Of a DNA stretch of 64,000 nucleotides, positions 47,089-56,258 are shown one piece after another. A program made the translations under genes and the position numbers. Source of the DNA: CAWJLS01 sp963843755 (lineage in GTDB: Bacteria; Acidobacteriota; Thermoanaerobaculia; Multivoradales; DATKCC01); contig CAWJLS010000002.1 in assembly GCA_963843755.1 (NCBI GenBank), positions 248,001 through 312,000 of the forward strand, read 5' to 3'. Below the pieces are notes generated by a model that worked only from the letters and a program-made list of their open reading frames with translations, was not told where the DNA came from and searched no databases. Each line of letters begins with the position of its first letter. The stretch's first letter is position 1.

Positions 47089-50000
47089 GCCAAAGATCCG
47101 ATCGTTGGGAGAGATTGCTGCCGAAGTTCTCCCTCGGCCGGCCGGTGACGGTCGTCGTGCTGCTGGCCGCCGCCCTGGTGGTCGGCCTGGTGGCGACCCA
47201 GCTCATCCCGCTCGAGCTCATCCCCCAGGGCTGGAGCTCGCCCCACCTGGCGATCCGGGTCCCGTGGCAGGACGCGCCGGCCCAGGAGGTGGTGGACAAG
47301 ATCATCCTGCCGCTCGAGGAGGAGGTCTCCACCGTCCGCGGCCTCGACCGGATCAGCTCCTACGCCCGGAGCGGCTACGGCGGCGTCTACCTGCTGTTCA
47401 AGCAGGACACGGACATGGACATCGCCTACCGGGAGGTGCGCGACCGGGTGCAGCGGGCGCGGCTGCGCATGCCGGAGGATCTGGAGAGGGTCTTCATCCG
47501 CAAGGAGGACCCGAGCGGCATCCCGATCTTCATGGTCGGTGTGACGGTCGACCCGGACCTGACCGACGTCTACAACCTGATCGAGTACCAGGTCAAGCGG
47601 CCGCTCGAACGGATCGACGGCGTCGCCTCGGTGGAGATCCAGGGGCTCCAGGAGAAGGAGATCCTGATCGAGCTCGACCGCCAGGCGACCGAGGCGGCGG
47701 GCCTCAACATCTACCAGCTCGGCCAGGAGCTCTCGGGCGACAACTTCACCCTCGCCTCGGGGCACGTCGAGGCCGGCGGCAAGAAGCTGCTGCTGCGCTC
47801 GGTCGCCAAGTACGGCAGTCTCGAAGAGCTCGAGAACCGTCCGGTGACCGACACGGTGCGGCTGGGCGACATCGCCAAGATCACCTACGCCGAGCCCGAG
47901 CGCAACTTCATGGTGCGGGCCAACAGCCGGCCGGCCTACGCCCTGTTCGTCACCAAGGAGGGGCAGGCCAACACCATCGACGTGGCCCGGCGGGTGCGCG
48001 AGGCGGTCGAGGGCTTCCAGGACGACCCGCGGCTCGCGGGCGTTGGGGTCAAGGTGTTCTTCGACCAGGGGCAGGCGATCCTCGAGTCGCTCGGCACGCT
48101 GCTCAACAGCGGCAAGGTGGGGGCGCTGTTCGCCGTCGCGGTGCTCTTCTTCTTCCTGCGCCGGGTGCGGATGACGCTGATCATCACCCTGTCGATCCCG
48201 CTGTCGATCCTGCTCGGCCTGGCGGTGATGTACTTCGCCGGCGAGACGCTCAACATCTTCAGCCTGCTCGGGCTGATGATCTCGGTCGGCCTCCTGGTCG
48301 ACAACTCGGTCGTGGTGGCGGAGAACATCTTCCGCCTGCACCAGGACGGCGTGCCACGCCGCGAGGCGTGCGTCCGCGGCGCCGGCGAGATGGCGCTCGC
48401 CATCACCATGGCGACGCTGACCACGGTGGCGGTGTTCGTGCCGGTCTCCCTGGTCCAGGGCGGCGGCCAGTTCCTGCTCCAGCGCCTGGCGATCCCGATC
48501 TCCGTCTCGCTCCTGGCGAGCCTGCTGGTCGCCCTGGTCATCATCCCGCTGGCGGTCTACGTGACCCTGCCCCATCGGAAGGGGCGGCGGGCGCCGAGCG
48601 AGGCCCGGCCGGCTGGCGCCCTCGCCACCCTCTCCCACGCCGTCGGCGCCCGGCTCCGCGCGCTCCTGCGGGTCGCCTACGACGTCACCTTCGGCTGGCT
48701 CAACCACGCCTACTCGAAGCTGCTGACGGTCTGCCTGGTTCGGCGGCTCGATCTGGCGATCGTCGTCGCCATCGTCTTCGTCGGCTCGCTGGCCCTGTTC
48801 TTCACCAAGCAAGTGCGGGTGGTGCCGGTGCAGGAGGACGAGGCGATGGCCTTCGAGCTCGACGTCGACCTGCCCAGGAACACCACCTACGAGGAGACCG
48901 AGGCCTACTTCCTCAAGGCCGAGAAGGTGCTCGAAGGGCTCCAGGACGAGCTCGGGCTCGACGGCTACCTGGTGGTCGCCGGGCGCTGGGGCGGCGGCGA
49001 GATCCAGGGCTGGTTCAAGAACCCCCGGGTGGTCGACGTGACGCCGCGCGAAGCCGCCGAGCGGGTGCGCGACGCGCTGCCCGAGCGGGCCGGCGTGACC
49101 TTCTACCTGGGCGACGAGAACGAGTCCGGCGAGGAGCAGGAAGACAAGACCCATACCGTCGTCCTCTCCGGCGACGACCCGGAGCAGCTCGAGAAGGTGG
49201 CGACCGATCTCGAGGAGCTGTTCCGCTCGGTGCCCGGCGTGCTCGGGGTCAAGCGCTCCGAAGAGGCCTCGCCAGACGAGCTCGCGGTGGTGGTCGACCG
49301 GGAGCGGGCGCAGCACCAGGGCGTCAACCCCCAGGCGGTGGCCGGCGTCGTCGGCTACGCCCTGCGCGGCCAGGCCCTGCCCCGCTACACCCGGGAGGGC
49401 CGGGAGATCCCGGTGCGGGTGCGGTTCGAGGAGAAGGACCGGAAGAGCGTCGACCAGCTCGCCGACTTCGGGGTTCCGAGCGCCGGCGGCGGCATCCTGC
49501 CGCTGACCGCGGTCACCAACGTCGAGTACCTGGACGCGCCGCGGAGCATCCGGCGCCGGGACAAGCGGACCTCGCGCACGATTACCCTGGAGCTCAAGCC
49601 GGGGCAGGAGGAGCAGACGCGGGAACGGCTGGTGGCCATGACCCAGGACATCGACCTGCCGGAAGGGGTCAGCTTCGGCGAGCTGGAGCGGCGCGAAGGC
49701 ACCAGCGAGGACGTCAAGGGGCTGCTGTTCGCCGCCGGGCTCTCGATCGTCTTCATCTACCTCCTGATGGGCTTCCTGTTCGAGAGCTTCATCCTGCCGC
49801 TGTCGATCCTGCTCACCATCCCGCTCGCCTCGATCGGCGTCGCCTGGATCCACTTCGCCACCGGCAAGAGCCTGGACATCCTGGGCATCGTCGGCGCGGT
49901 GCTACTGATCGGCGTGGTGGTCAACAACGGCATCGTCCTGGTCGACTACGTTAACCGTCTCAGGAACGAAGGCCACGACCGCCACGAGGCGATCCTGCTG

Positions 50001-50273
50001 GCCTCCGAGCGCCGCTTCCGGCCGATCATGATGACCGCCCTGACCACCATCTGCGGCATGATCCCGCTGACCGTCGGCGGTGCCAGCTCGATCGGCCTCT
50101 CCTACACGAGCTTCGGCCTCACCCTGATCGGCGGCATGACCACCGCCACCCTGCTGACCCTGCTCGTCGTGCCGGTCTCCTACACCCTGATCGACGACGC
50201 CCGGGAGACCGCCCTCCAGGCGATCCGTACGGTGCGGAACCGGCGGCGGAAGGCGGTTGGGACTGCTGGTTGA
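47085..50273 (+). CDS. RND-family efflux permease
   Basis: 1062 residues from GTG 47085, overlapping the previous stop (GTGA). The architecture is complete. It has helix 1 (TVVVLLAAALVVGLVATQLI), the porter domain, and the TM2-6 block with GETLNIFSLLGLMISVGLLV and DNSVVVAENIFR. The second porter domain follows, then TM8-12 ending LIGVVVNNGIVLVDYVNRLR and MTALTTICGMIPLTVGG. It resembles multidrug/metal RND pumps (AcrB/CzcA superfamily); the substrate cannot be told. The last residues (KAVGTAG) differ from a duplicate of its end at 58362 (ARREPADVPGE), which marks a recombination junction near 50258. Confidence 0.9.
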
Positions 50274-50312
50274 CCTGCAGGGTTCCAGACTGACCGGTCA
50301 GCCGCGTGAGGT

Positions 50313-52838
50313 TTACTCCTGCCGCAAGACGGATGCCAGCGGCAGTCTGGACGCCCGAAGGGCAGGCGTCCAGCTCGCCGCAACGGCGGTCAGGATCAAG
50401 AAGAGGCCCACCAGGCCGAAGGTCCAAGGGTCCGTAGCCTTCACCCCGTAGAGGAGCGACTGCAGCACCCTGGTGAACGGCACTGCTCCTGCGATCCCGA
50501 GCATCACTCCCGAGACCGCCAGCAGGACCGACTCCCGCAACACCATCCGCTGCACCTCGCCGCGCCGGGCCCCAAGCGCCATCCGCACCCCAAGCTCCGT
50601 CCGTTGGCGCTCGACCAGATACGACACGATGCCGTAGATGCCGACCGCGCTCAGGACGAAGGCGATGCCCGAGGCGGTGGCCATCAGCAGCGCGAAGAAG
50701 GACAGTCGGCTCATCGATCTCGCGACGACCCGGGAGAGCGGACGTGCCTCGCGCACCGGGATCTGCGGGTCCACCTCCGCCAGCAGACGACGAACTGTCG
50801 GTATCAAGTTGGCAGGATGGTCGGACTCCGTCCGGACGATGACCTGTACGATCTTCAGGGGCGGCCATAGCTGTGGCCCTGGAGGCGGGGTCATCGGAAG
50901 GTAGAGCGCCTCGGTGGCAGGCTTGTCCAGGCCATCTGCGTGGACATCTCCCGCGACACCGACCACCCTGAACGGATCGAGGTCCGGGCTGAGAGACACC
51001 TCCCGGTCGATTGGATCGACCCCGGGCCACAGGCGCTGGGCCAACGCCCGACTTACCACTGCCAGGGGCAGCCGTTGCTCGGCCTCCGCCCAATCCGGTT
51101 GGCGGCCACGCACATCGATCCCCATGGACTCGAAGTAACCCGGGGAGACAAGGAACAGGGGCACACAGGGCGGCTGCTCGCCGGCGGGAAGGCTCCGGTC
51201 GTCGACGAAGATGGACGAGCATCCGTCGAAGCCGGTCATCGGTAGCACCATCGCCACTGCCGCGTGCTCGATGCTCGTCGCCTCCTCGAGCCTGGTGGCG
51301 AGGGAACGATAGGCTGTGCCGACACGCGCGTAGGAGTCGTACCGCCCGTCCGGGAGGACGACCGAAAGGGTCAGTACTCCATCTGTCTCGAAACCCGGGT
51401 CGACATCCTGCAACGCTCGGAAGCTGCGGAACAAGAGTGTACCCCCCACCAGCAAGAGCAAGGACAGGGCGATCTGACCGACCACCAGGGCGCGCCGGAC
51501 GATGCGGCCCCGAAAGGAGACGGTCCGGAGACTGCTCGATGCCCGAAGCTCCCGGATTCCATGGTGCCGTAGGGTCGGAAGCAGGCCGAAGAACAGGGAG
51601 GTGAGCAGGATCAGGACGACTGTGAGCGCCACCGCCGGGGTGTCCATGGCGATGGCATCCAACCGTGGCAATCCAGATGGCGCTTCGAGGTGCAGGACTC
51701 GCAGCGCTCCCATCGCAAGGAGAAAGCCGATCCCCCCCGCGACCGCCGCCACGAGGAACGACTCTGCCAGAAACCCTGCCACCAAGCGCCTGCGCCCGGC
51801 ACCGAGCGCCGTTCGTATGGCCGTCTCCTGTGTGCTGGATTCCGCGCGGGCCAGGAACAAGCTCGTCACGTTCGCGCAGGCGATGAAGAGAACCAAGAGC
51901 ACCGAGCCAAAGAGCATCCAGAGAGATCGGGTGACGTCCTCGCCCACCACGTCCTCGTGGAGTGGCACGAGCTCGGTTGCCAGTCCCGTCTTCTTCAAGT
52001 AGGCATCGCTGTAGGCCTCGGGAAGGGCGCCCGGCAAGCTTGCGGTCAGATGGTCCAGCTCTCTGGACGCTTCTTGGCGCGAGGTCCCTTCGGCGAGGCG
52101 ACCGAGGGTGCGATACACGTGTTGCGGTACCGGTGGCTGGGCTGGATCGAGCCAGAGGGGCATCCAGAGACCGACCTCGATCTCCGATGTGGTCCACTCC
52201 TCCGGCAAGCGGGCGTCCGGCTCGAGGACGCCGGCCACTTCGACCGAGCGCCCGTCGATCGGGATCGGCGTTCCCACGACGTCCCGGCGCCCACCGAAAC
52301 GCTCCCTCCATAGGTCGTGGCTCAGCCAGACCACCCTGGGCGTTTCCTCCAGGTTGTCCTCGGGAGTAGGCAGCCGGCCGAGGACGAGTCGGAAGCCGAG
52401 GGTGGAGAAGAGGTCGCTGCTTACCTCCGCCACGTCCACCGACCGGGCGGAATCGTTGCCTTCGGCCGACAGGGTGACCCTAGAGAACCGGTAGAGCGCC
52501 ATCGAGTCCAGCGATACCGCCCTCTGTTGGAAGTACAGGAACTCGCCCTTGGCCAGACCCCACCGAGCCTGGGGGTCGATCCCTGGAACTTGGGTTTGAA
52601 CGCGCACCAGTCGATCGGCATGGTCATAGGGCAACGGTTTCAAGACGACCGAGTCGACCACGACGAAGGCGGCGACGGCAGCTCCGATTCCGAGCGCCAG
52701 GGTGCAGATGGCCGGCAACGAGAAGGCCGGGTGGAGGGTCAGGCGGCGGGTGGCACGCCGCAGTTCCAGGAAGACCAGAGAAACCCACGAGAGGGCAGGC
52801 AGGTGGCTGCGGTGTTGCTCAAGGTCGTGAAGCGGCAT
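50313..52838 (-). CDS. ADOP family (acidobacterial duplicated orphan permease) ABC permease
   Basis: 841 residues from ATG 52838, with GGGGGAG upstream. Two MacB/FtsX permease units in one chain: helix at AICTLALGIGAAVAAFVVVD with VLKPLPYDHADRLVRVQT, then a periplasmic domain (SLDSMALYRFSRVTLSAEG). Three helices including VLLVLFIACANVTSLFLARA and ESFLVAAVAGGIGFLLAMGA follow, and then the second unit (VVGQIALSLLLLVGGTLLFR to ESVLLAVSGVMLGIAGAVPF). No ATPase gene adjoins it, as the family name implies. It is convergent with the RND pump and divergent from the lanthipeptide promoter. Confidence 0.88.
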   Translation of the reverse strand: MPLHDLEQHRSHLPALSWVSLVFLELRRATRRLTLHPAFSLPAICTLALGIGAAVAAFVVVDSVVLKPLPYDHADRLVRVQTQVPGIDPQARWGLAKGEFLYFQQRAVSLDSMALYRFSRVTLSAEGNDSARSVDVAEVSSDLFSTLGFRLVLGRLPTPEDNLEETPRVVWLSHDLWRERFGGRRDVVGTPIPIDGRSVEVAGVLEPDARLPEEWTTSEIEVGLWMPLWLDPAQPPVPQHVYRTLGRLAEGTSRQEASRELDHLTASLPGALPEAYSDAYLKKTGLATELVPLHEDVVGEDVTRSLWMLFGSVLLVLFIACANVTSLFLARAESSTQETAIRTALGAGRRRLVAGFLAESFLVAAVAGGIGFLLAMGALRVLHLEAPSGLPRLDAIAMDTPAVALTVVLILLTSLFFGLLPTLRHHGIRELRASSSLRTVSFRGRIVRRALVVGQIALSLLLLVGGTLLFRSFRALQDVDPGFETDGVLTLSVVLPDGRYDSYARVGTAYRSLATRLEEATSIEHAAVAMVLPMTGFDGCSSIFVDDRSLPAGEQPPCVPLFLVSPGYFESMGIDVRGRQPDWAEAEQRLPLAVVSRALAQRLWPGVDPIDREVSLSPDLDPFRVVGVAGDVHADGLDKPATEALYLPMTPPPGPQLWPPLKIVQVIVRTESDHPANLIPTVRRLLAEVDPQIPVREARPLSRVVARSMSRLSFFALLMATASGIAFVLSAVGIYGIVSYLVERQRTELGVRMALGARRGEVQRMVLRESVLLAVSGVMLGIAGAVPFTRVLQSLLYGVKATDPWTFGLVGLFLILTAVAASWTPALRASRLPLASVLRQE

Positions 52839-52950
52839 GATCTCCCCCTTCGGTCAGCGCCAGGATGCGCCGGGCCACGAGGGAACAGTATACGCAGGAA
52901 ATTGAGCGTCTGCTACAGGGCTGGGCCATGCCGGGCGTGCGATAGGTCTC

Positions 52951-52978
52951 TTGACAGGGGGCGATCTGCATGTAAGAT
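52951..52978 (+). promoter_or_regulatory. Consensus sigma-70 promoter of the lanthipeptide precursor
   Basis: TTGACA (52951-52956), 16-bp spacer, TAAGAT (52973-52978). It is among the best promoter matches in the window and points at the precursor gene, leaving about 90 bases of leader. The leader and the -10 flank carry a 7-bp inverted repeat CTTCTAC/GTAGAAG (52980-52986 and 53018-53024). Confidence 0.7.
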
Positions 52979-53074
52979 ACTTCTACGTTCTCGTCAGTGC
53001 TAGCCTTCATGCATACTGTAGAAGCATGGAGGTTGCGCTAACTCTGTCAGTCGTAGGAAGAAGGGAGAAGTGCG

Positions 53075-53224
53075 ATGGACCGTATCCTCGATCTTCAGAA
53101 GCTCGCCACCACAGCGCAGTCGGACACCGTCGTCGCCGGCAGCTCCTCGAGCTGGGTCGGCTGCGCCTGCTCCACGAGCAGCGTGTCGGGCTGCAGTGCG
53201 CAGGAGATCTTCGTCGCGGTCTGA
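53075..53224 (+). CDS. Class III lanthipeptide (labyrinthopeptin-like) precursor peptide
   Basis: 49 residues from ATG 53075, with GGGAG eight bases upstream, too short for ordinary gene finding. The leader begins MDRILDLQKL, matching the leucine-rich LxLQ element that class III synthetases bind. The core has SSSSWVGC (residues 23-30) and STSSVSGC (residues 33-40). Each fits Ser-x2-Ser-x3-Cys, the labionin/lanthionine pattern seen twice in labyrinthopeptins; a single ACS connects them. One further Cys (32) and a nine-residue tail SAQEIFVAV follow. Modified Ser residues would be dehydrated and cyclised by the LanKC enzyme encoded downstream. No protein homologue is claimed; the call rests on motif and position. 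Confidence 0.85.
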   Translation: MDRILDLQKLATTAQSDTVVAGSSSSWVGCACSTSSVSGCSAQEIFVAV

Positions 53225-53236
53225 CGGAGGCCATTC

Positions 53237-53274
53237 GCCGCTCCACCGCGGCCAAGAGGCCGGGGTGGAGCGGC
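53237..53274 (+). terminator. Strong intercistronic hairpin after the precursor gene
   Basis: GCCGCTCCACC (53237-53247) pairs with GGTGGAGCGGC (53264-53274), with an inner GGCC/GGCC stem around an AAGA loop and one mismatch between. No T-run follows, so it is more likely a processing or partial-termination element that keeps precursor mRNA in excess over the synthetase. Confidence 0.65.
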
Positions 53275-53500
53275 CCCTGGAGACCTGCTGGGATGGTGTG
53301 AGGGCCGGCCGGATCTCGATGGGCTCTCATGCCGGGGTGGGTGGGCAAGGTGGACTGGCCAAAGGATGTAATAGAAGAGTTTTTCGATAAAAGATATAGA
53401 AATTGACGTCGTGTGCAGGTTGCCGTCGGCGACAGTCTCGGCAAGCAGGCTGGCCGAGGGGCGCGCACGGGCGTTCCTCCCTCTGTGAATCGGAGGCCGG

Positions 53501-56227
53501 ATGCTAGTTGAGGAGAAGCTACCGTTTCTGATCGCTGACCGCGAGTACTATGAGCCCTTGTCGCGGTATTCGCCGGCGCGCAGAGACTTCCATGAGCCCC
53601 TGTCTCGCGTCCTGCCTGAATCCTGGCAGCTCGCGCACCGCAACGTGTGGTTCGACTGCTCCTGGCCCGGGGCGGTCCTGCGGCCCCAGGGATGGAAGAT
53701 CCACCTGTCGGCAACGTTGGGGAATGCGCCGGCGATTCTGGTGACCGCTGCCAGAGTCCTGACCGAGGTGGGCGTTCCCTTCAAGTTCGTGGCCGATCGC
53801 ACGCTGCTGCTGCTGATCAATGGCAAGCGATGGAACCGGGGCTCGGCGGGCAAGTTCCTGACGGCCTATCCCGCCGATACCGAACAGTGCGGCGAGATCC
53901 TCGAGATGCTCTACAAGGCTCTGATCGGGTATCAGGGGCCGCACGTTCTTTCAGACCGTCGATATCGGGACAGCCGCGTCGTCCACTACCGGTATGGGGG
54001 CATCCTGCCCATCAAGCGCGCCGATGTCGATGGAAAGCCGGTCTATGTCATCAACGATGGTCAGGGAGGCTACGTCGACGACGACCGGACGCCTTACTTC
54101 AGGCTGCCCGACGGGATGGAGGATCCATTCCTTCAGCCGGGGGCGCTCGAGGAGGACCAGGGGGAGGCCGGAACGCTCAAGGACGGGCGCTACGAGGTCC
54201 AGTCGGTCTTGTCATTCACCAATCCGGGGGGTGTGTACCTGGCTCTCGATCGCGAAACCTCGAAGCGGGTTGTGATCAAGGAAGCGCGGCCGTTCACCAA
54301 TATCTCGGTTCGTGGGCTCGATGCGATCCGCCTGTTGAAAAAGGAGCAGAGGCTGCTCGAGGTGATCTCCGATACGGGAATGGCGCCGAAGCCGCTCGAC
54401 TTCTTCTTCGACTGGGAGCATGCCTATCTGGTCGAGGAGTACTTCGAGGACAGCATCAATCTCCGCGGGTATCTCACGGGGCTGAGCCTGGCGCTACGCA
54501 CTCGTGCAGACGCCGAGTACAGCCGCAGGTTCTTCCGCATCTACCGCTCGATTTTCCTCAAACTGACGAAGATGATCCGGGAGTTGCACGAGCGTCACAT
54601 CATTTTCAGTGACCTCTCGTTCCTCAACGTGCTGGTGCTCGACGAGGAAGGGGAAGACCTGCGCCTGATCGATTTCGAGGGCGCGTACGAGGAGGGGGTG
54701 GACGTACCGACTCATCTCTTCACCCCAGGCTTCACCCCCGACGAGGCCATGGACCGGGGGATGGCCCGGCGGGAGGACGACTATTATGCCCTCGGCGGAC
54801 TCTTGATGGCGGGCTTGTTCCCCATGAACGCGTTTCTCGTGCTCGACCGAACGGGCTACGAACGACACCTCAGAGCCTTCCAAGAGGATTTCGCTCTGCC
54901 CGAGGGCATCGCCGAGTTGATCCGGCGTCTCCTTGGTCCGGACGGTGACCGCCGGCCGCGACCGGAGGAGATCATCGAAGTACTCGAAGGCGACTTCGAG
55001 CCGGCGCCACCGTCGGTCGGCTCCCAGGAGCTCGACGAGGTCGACCTCGACCAGCTGACCGAGGAGATCCTGAGATACAACGATTCGGTCGCGGACTTCG
55101 AACGCGAGGATCGGTTGTATCCCGCGGATCCTGCGGTCTTCGACACCAATCCCCTCAGCGTGGGATACGGAGCTTGCGGCGTCGCCTATGTCGCGCATCG
55201 GATTCGGGGAAGGGTGGATCAAGAGGTGCTCGATTGGATCCGTGCACGGAAGGTTCAGCGAGAGGCGTACTCTCCGGGCCTCTATGTCGGTCTCGCCGGC
55301 ATCGCCTGGGCCTTGCTCGAGATGGGTCTCGAAGACGAGGCGCACGAGATGCTGGAGAAGACGCGGGATCACCATCTGTTGTGGAGGTCCCCGGATCTCT
55401 TCTACGGGGTCGCTGGGTGGGGGATGGCTCAGCTCAGGTTCTTCCTCACTACCCAGGACGAGGCCCATCTCGACGCGGCGCGGGATGCCGGAGCGTTTCT
55501 GCTCGAGACGCGCAGGATCGACGAAGAGAAGAAAGGGCGCTGTTTCTGGGAGTCCCAGGACGGTGCCGTGGCCTCTCTGGCTCACGGCACGGCTGGGATC
55601 AGCTTGTTCCTCCTCTATCTGTCATTGGCCTCCGGGAGGGAGGAGCTTCTGAACGTGGGACGCCAGGGTCTCGAATGGGTCGCGGATCGAGGGAGTCGCA
55701 ATCCTGACGGCGGGCTGACCTGGCTCGCGACCGAAGAGTCTCCGGCCTACACGCCCTATTGGCGTTGGGGCAGCTCGGGTATCGGCAGGGTGCTCCTGCG
55801 CTACTGGCATGCGACGGGCGAGGAGAGGTATGGCAACAGCCTCGACGTCATCCACATCGACTGTGATCGGAAATACGCCATCTTCCCGGGCTACTTCTTT
55901 GGTCTGGCCGGCCTGGGAGACATGTACCTGGACATGGCTCGGTTTCCGCGATGGAACGAGCTCGCAATCGAGACCACCCGCAAGCTGCTTGCCGGTTGTC
56001 TGCTCTATCGCCTCGACCGCGAGGCGGGGCTGGCGTTTCCGGGCGAGTCGCTCAGCCGGATCAGTTGCGACTTCGGAACCGGTAGCTCGGGAATCGCGAT
56101 GGTCGCCCACCGTCTCCGAGCTCGATGCGGCTCATCCTTCATGCTGGATGAGCTGATCCCCGGTTGGCCCTTGGAGGATCGCCCGGTGCGAACCACCGAG
56201 ATGTCGGCGGTCGCGACGACGGTCTGA
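53501..56227 (+). CDS. lanKC: Class III lanthipeptide synthetase LanKC
   Basis: 908 residues from ATG 53501 (GGAGG just upstream). The order is lyase, kinase, cyclase. The N-terminal lyase-like part (1-220) includes WKIHLSATLGNAPAILVTAA and FKFVADRTLLLLINGKRWNR. The kinase (225-510) has the Lys of RVVIKEARPF, HIIFSDLSFLNVLV (catalytic Asp) and LIDFEGAYEEG (metal-binding Asp). The LanC-like cyclase (560-890) has LAHGTAGISLFLLYL and FFGLAGLGDMYLDMA but lacks the Cys-His-Cys zinc ligands of LanC and class IV enzymes (WRWGSSG instead of WCYG), which defines class III. It would phosphorylate and eliminate Ser/Thr, then cyclise the product of 53075. Confidence 0.9.
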   Translation: MLVEEKLPFLIADREYYEPLSRYSPARRDFHEPLSRVLPESWQLAHRNVWFDCSWPGAVLRPQGWKIHLSATLGNAPAILVTAARVLTEVGVPFKFVADRTLLLLINGKRWNRGSAGKFLTAYPADTEQCGEILEMLYKALIGYQGPHVLSDRRYRDSRVVHYRYGGILPIKRADVDGKPVYVINDGQGGYVDDDRTPYFRLPDGMEDPFLQPGALEEDQGEAGTLKDGRYEVQSVLSFTNPGGVYLALDRETSKRVVIKEARPFTNISVRGLDAIRLLKKEQRLLEVISDTGMAPKPLDFFFDWEHAYLVEEYFEDSINLRGYLTGLSLALRTRADAEYSRRFFRIYRSIFLKLTKMIRELHERHIIFSDLSFLNVLVLDEEGEDLRLIDFEGAYEEGVDVPTHLFTPGFTPDEAMDRGMARREDDYYALGGLLMAGLFPMNAFLVLDRTGYERHLRAFQEDFALPEGIAELIRRLLGPDGDRRPRPEEIIEVLEGDFEPAPPSVGSQELDEVDLDQLTEEILRYNDSVADFEREDRLYPADPAVFDTNPLSVGYGACGVAYVAHRIRGRVDQEVLDWIRARKVQREAYSPGLYVGLAGIAWALLEMGLEDEAHEMLEKTRDHHLLWRSPDLFYGVAGWGMAQLRFFLTTQDEAHLDAARDAGAFLLETRRIDEEKKGRCFWESQDGAVASLAHGTAGISLFLLYLSLASGREELLNVGRQGLEWVADRGSRNPDGGLTWLATEESPAYTPYWRWGSSGIGRVLLRYWHATGEERYGNSLDVIHIDCDRKYAIFPGYFFGLAGLGDMYLDMARFPRWNELAIETTRKLLAGCLLYRLDREAGLAFPGESLSRISCDFGTGSSGIAMVAHRLRARCGSSFMLDELIPGWPLEDRPVRTTEMSAVATTV

Positions 56228-56258
56228 CCGGTCAAGTCCTCCGTTCTCGGTGGGTTCC

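Noticed and set aside
53007..53714. A minus-strand open frame covering the precursor and the start of LanKC
   Set aside because: No start signal and no protein-like features; the plus-strand precursor with LxLQ leader and SxxSxxxC motifs explains this stretch.
56228..56258. Bidirectional terminator between lanKC and the exporter
   Set aside because: The 31-bp gap has no stem-loop or T-run.
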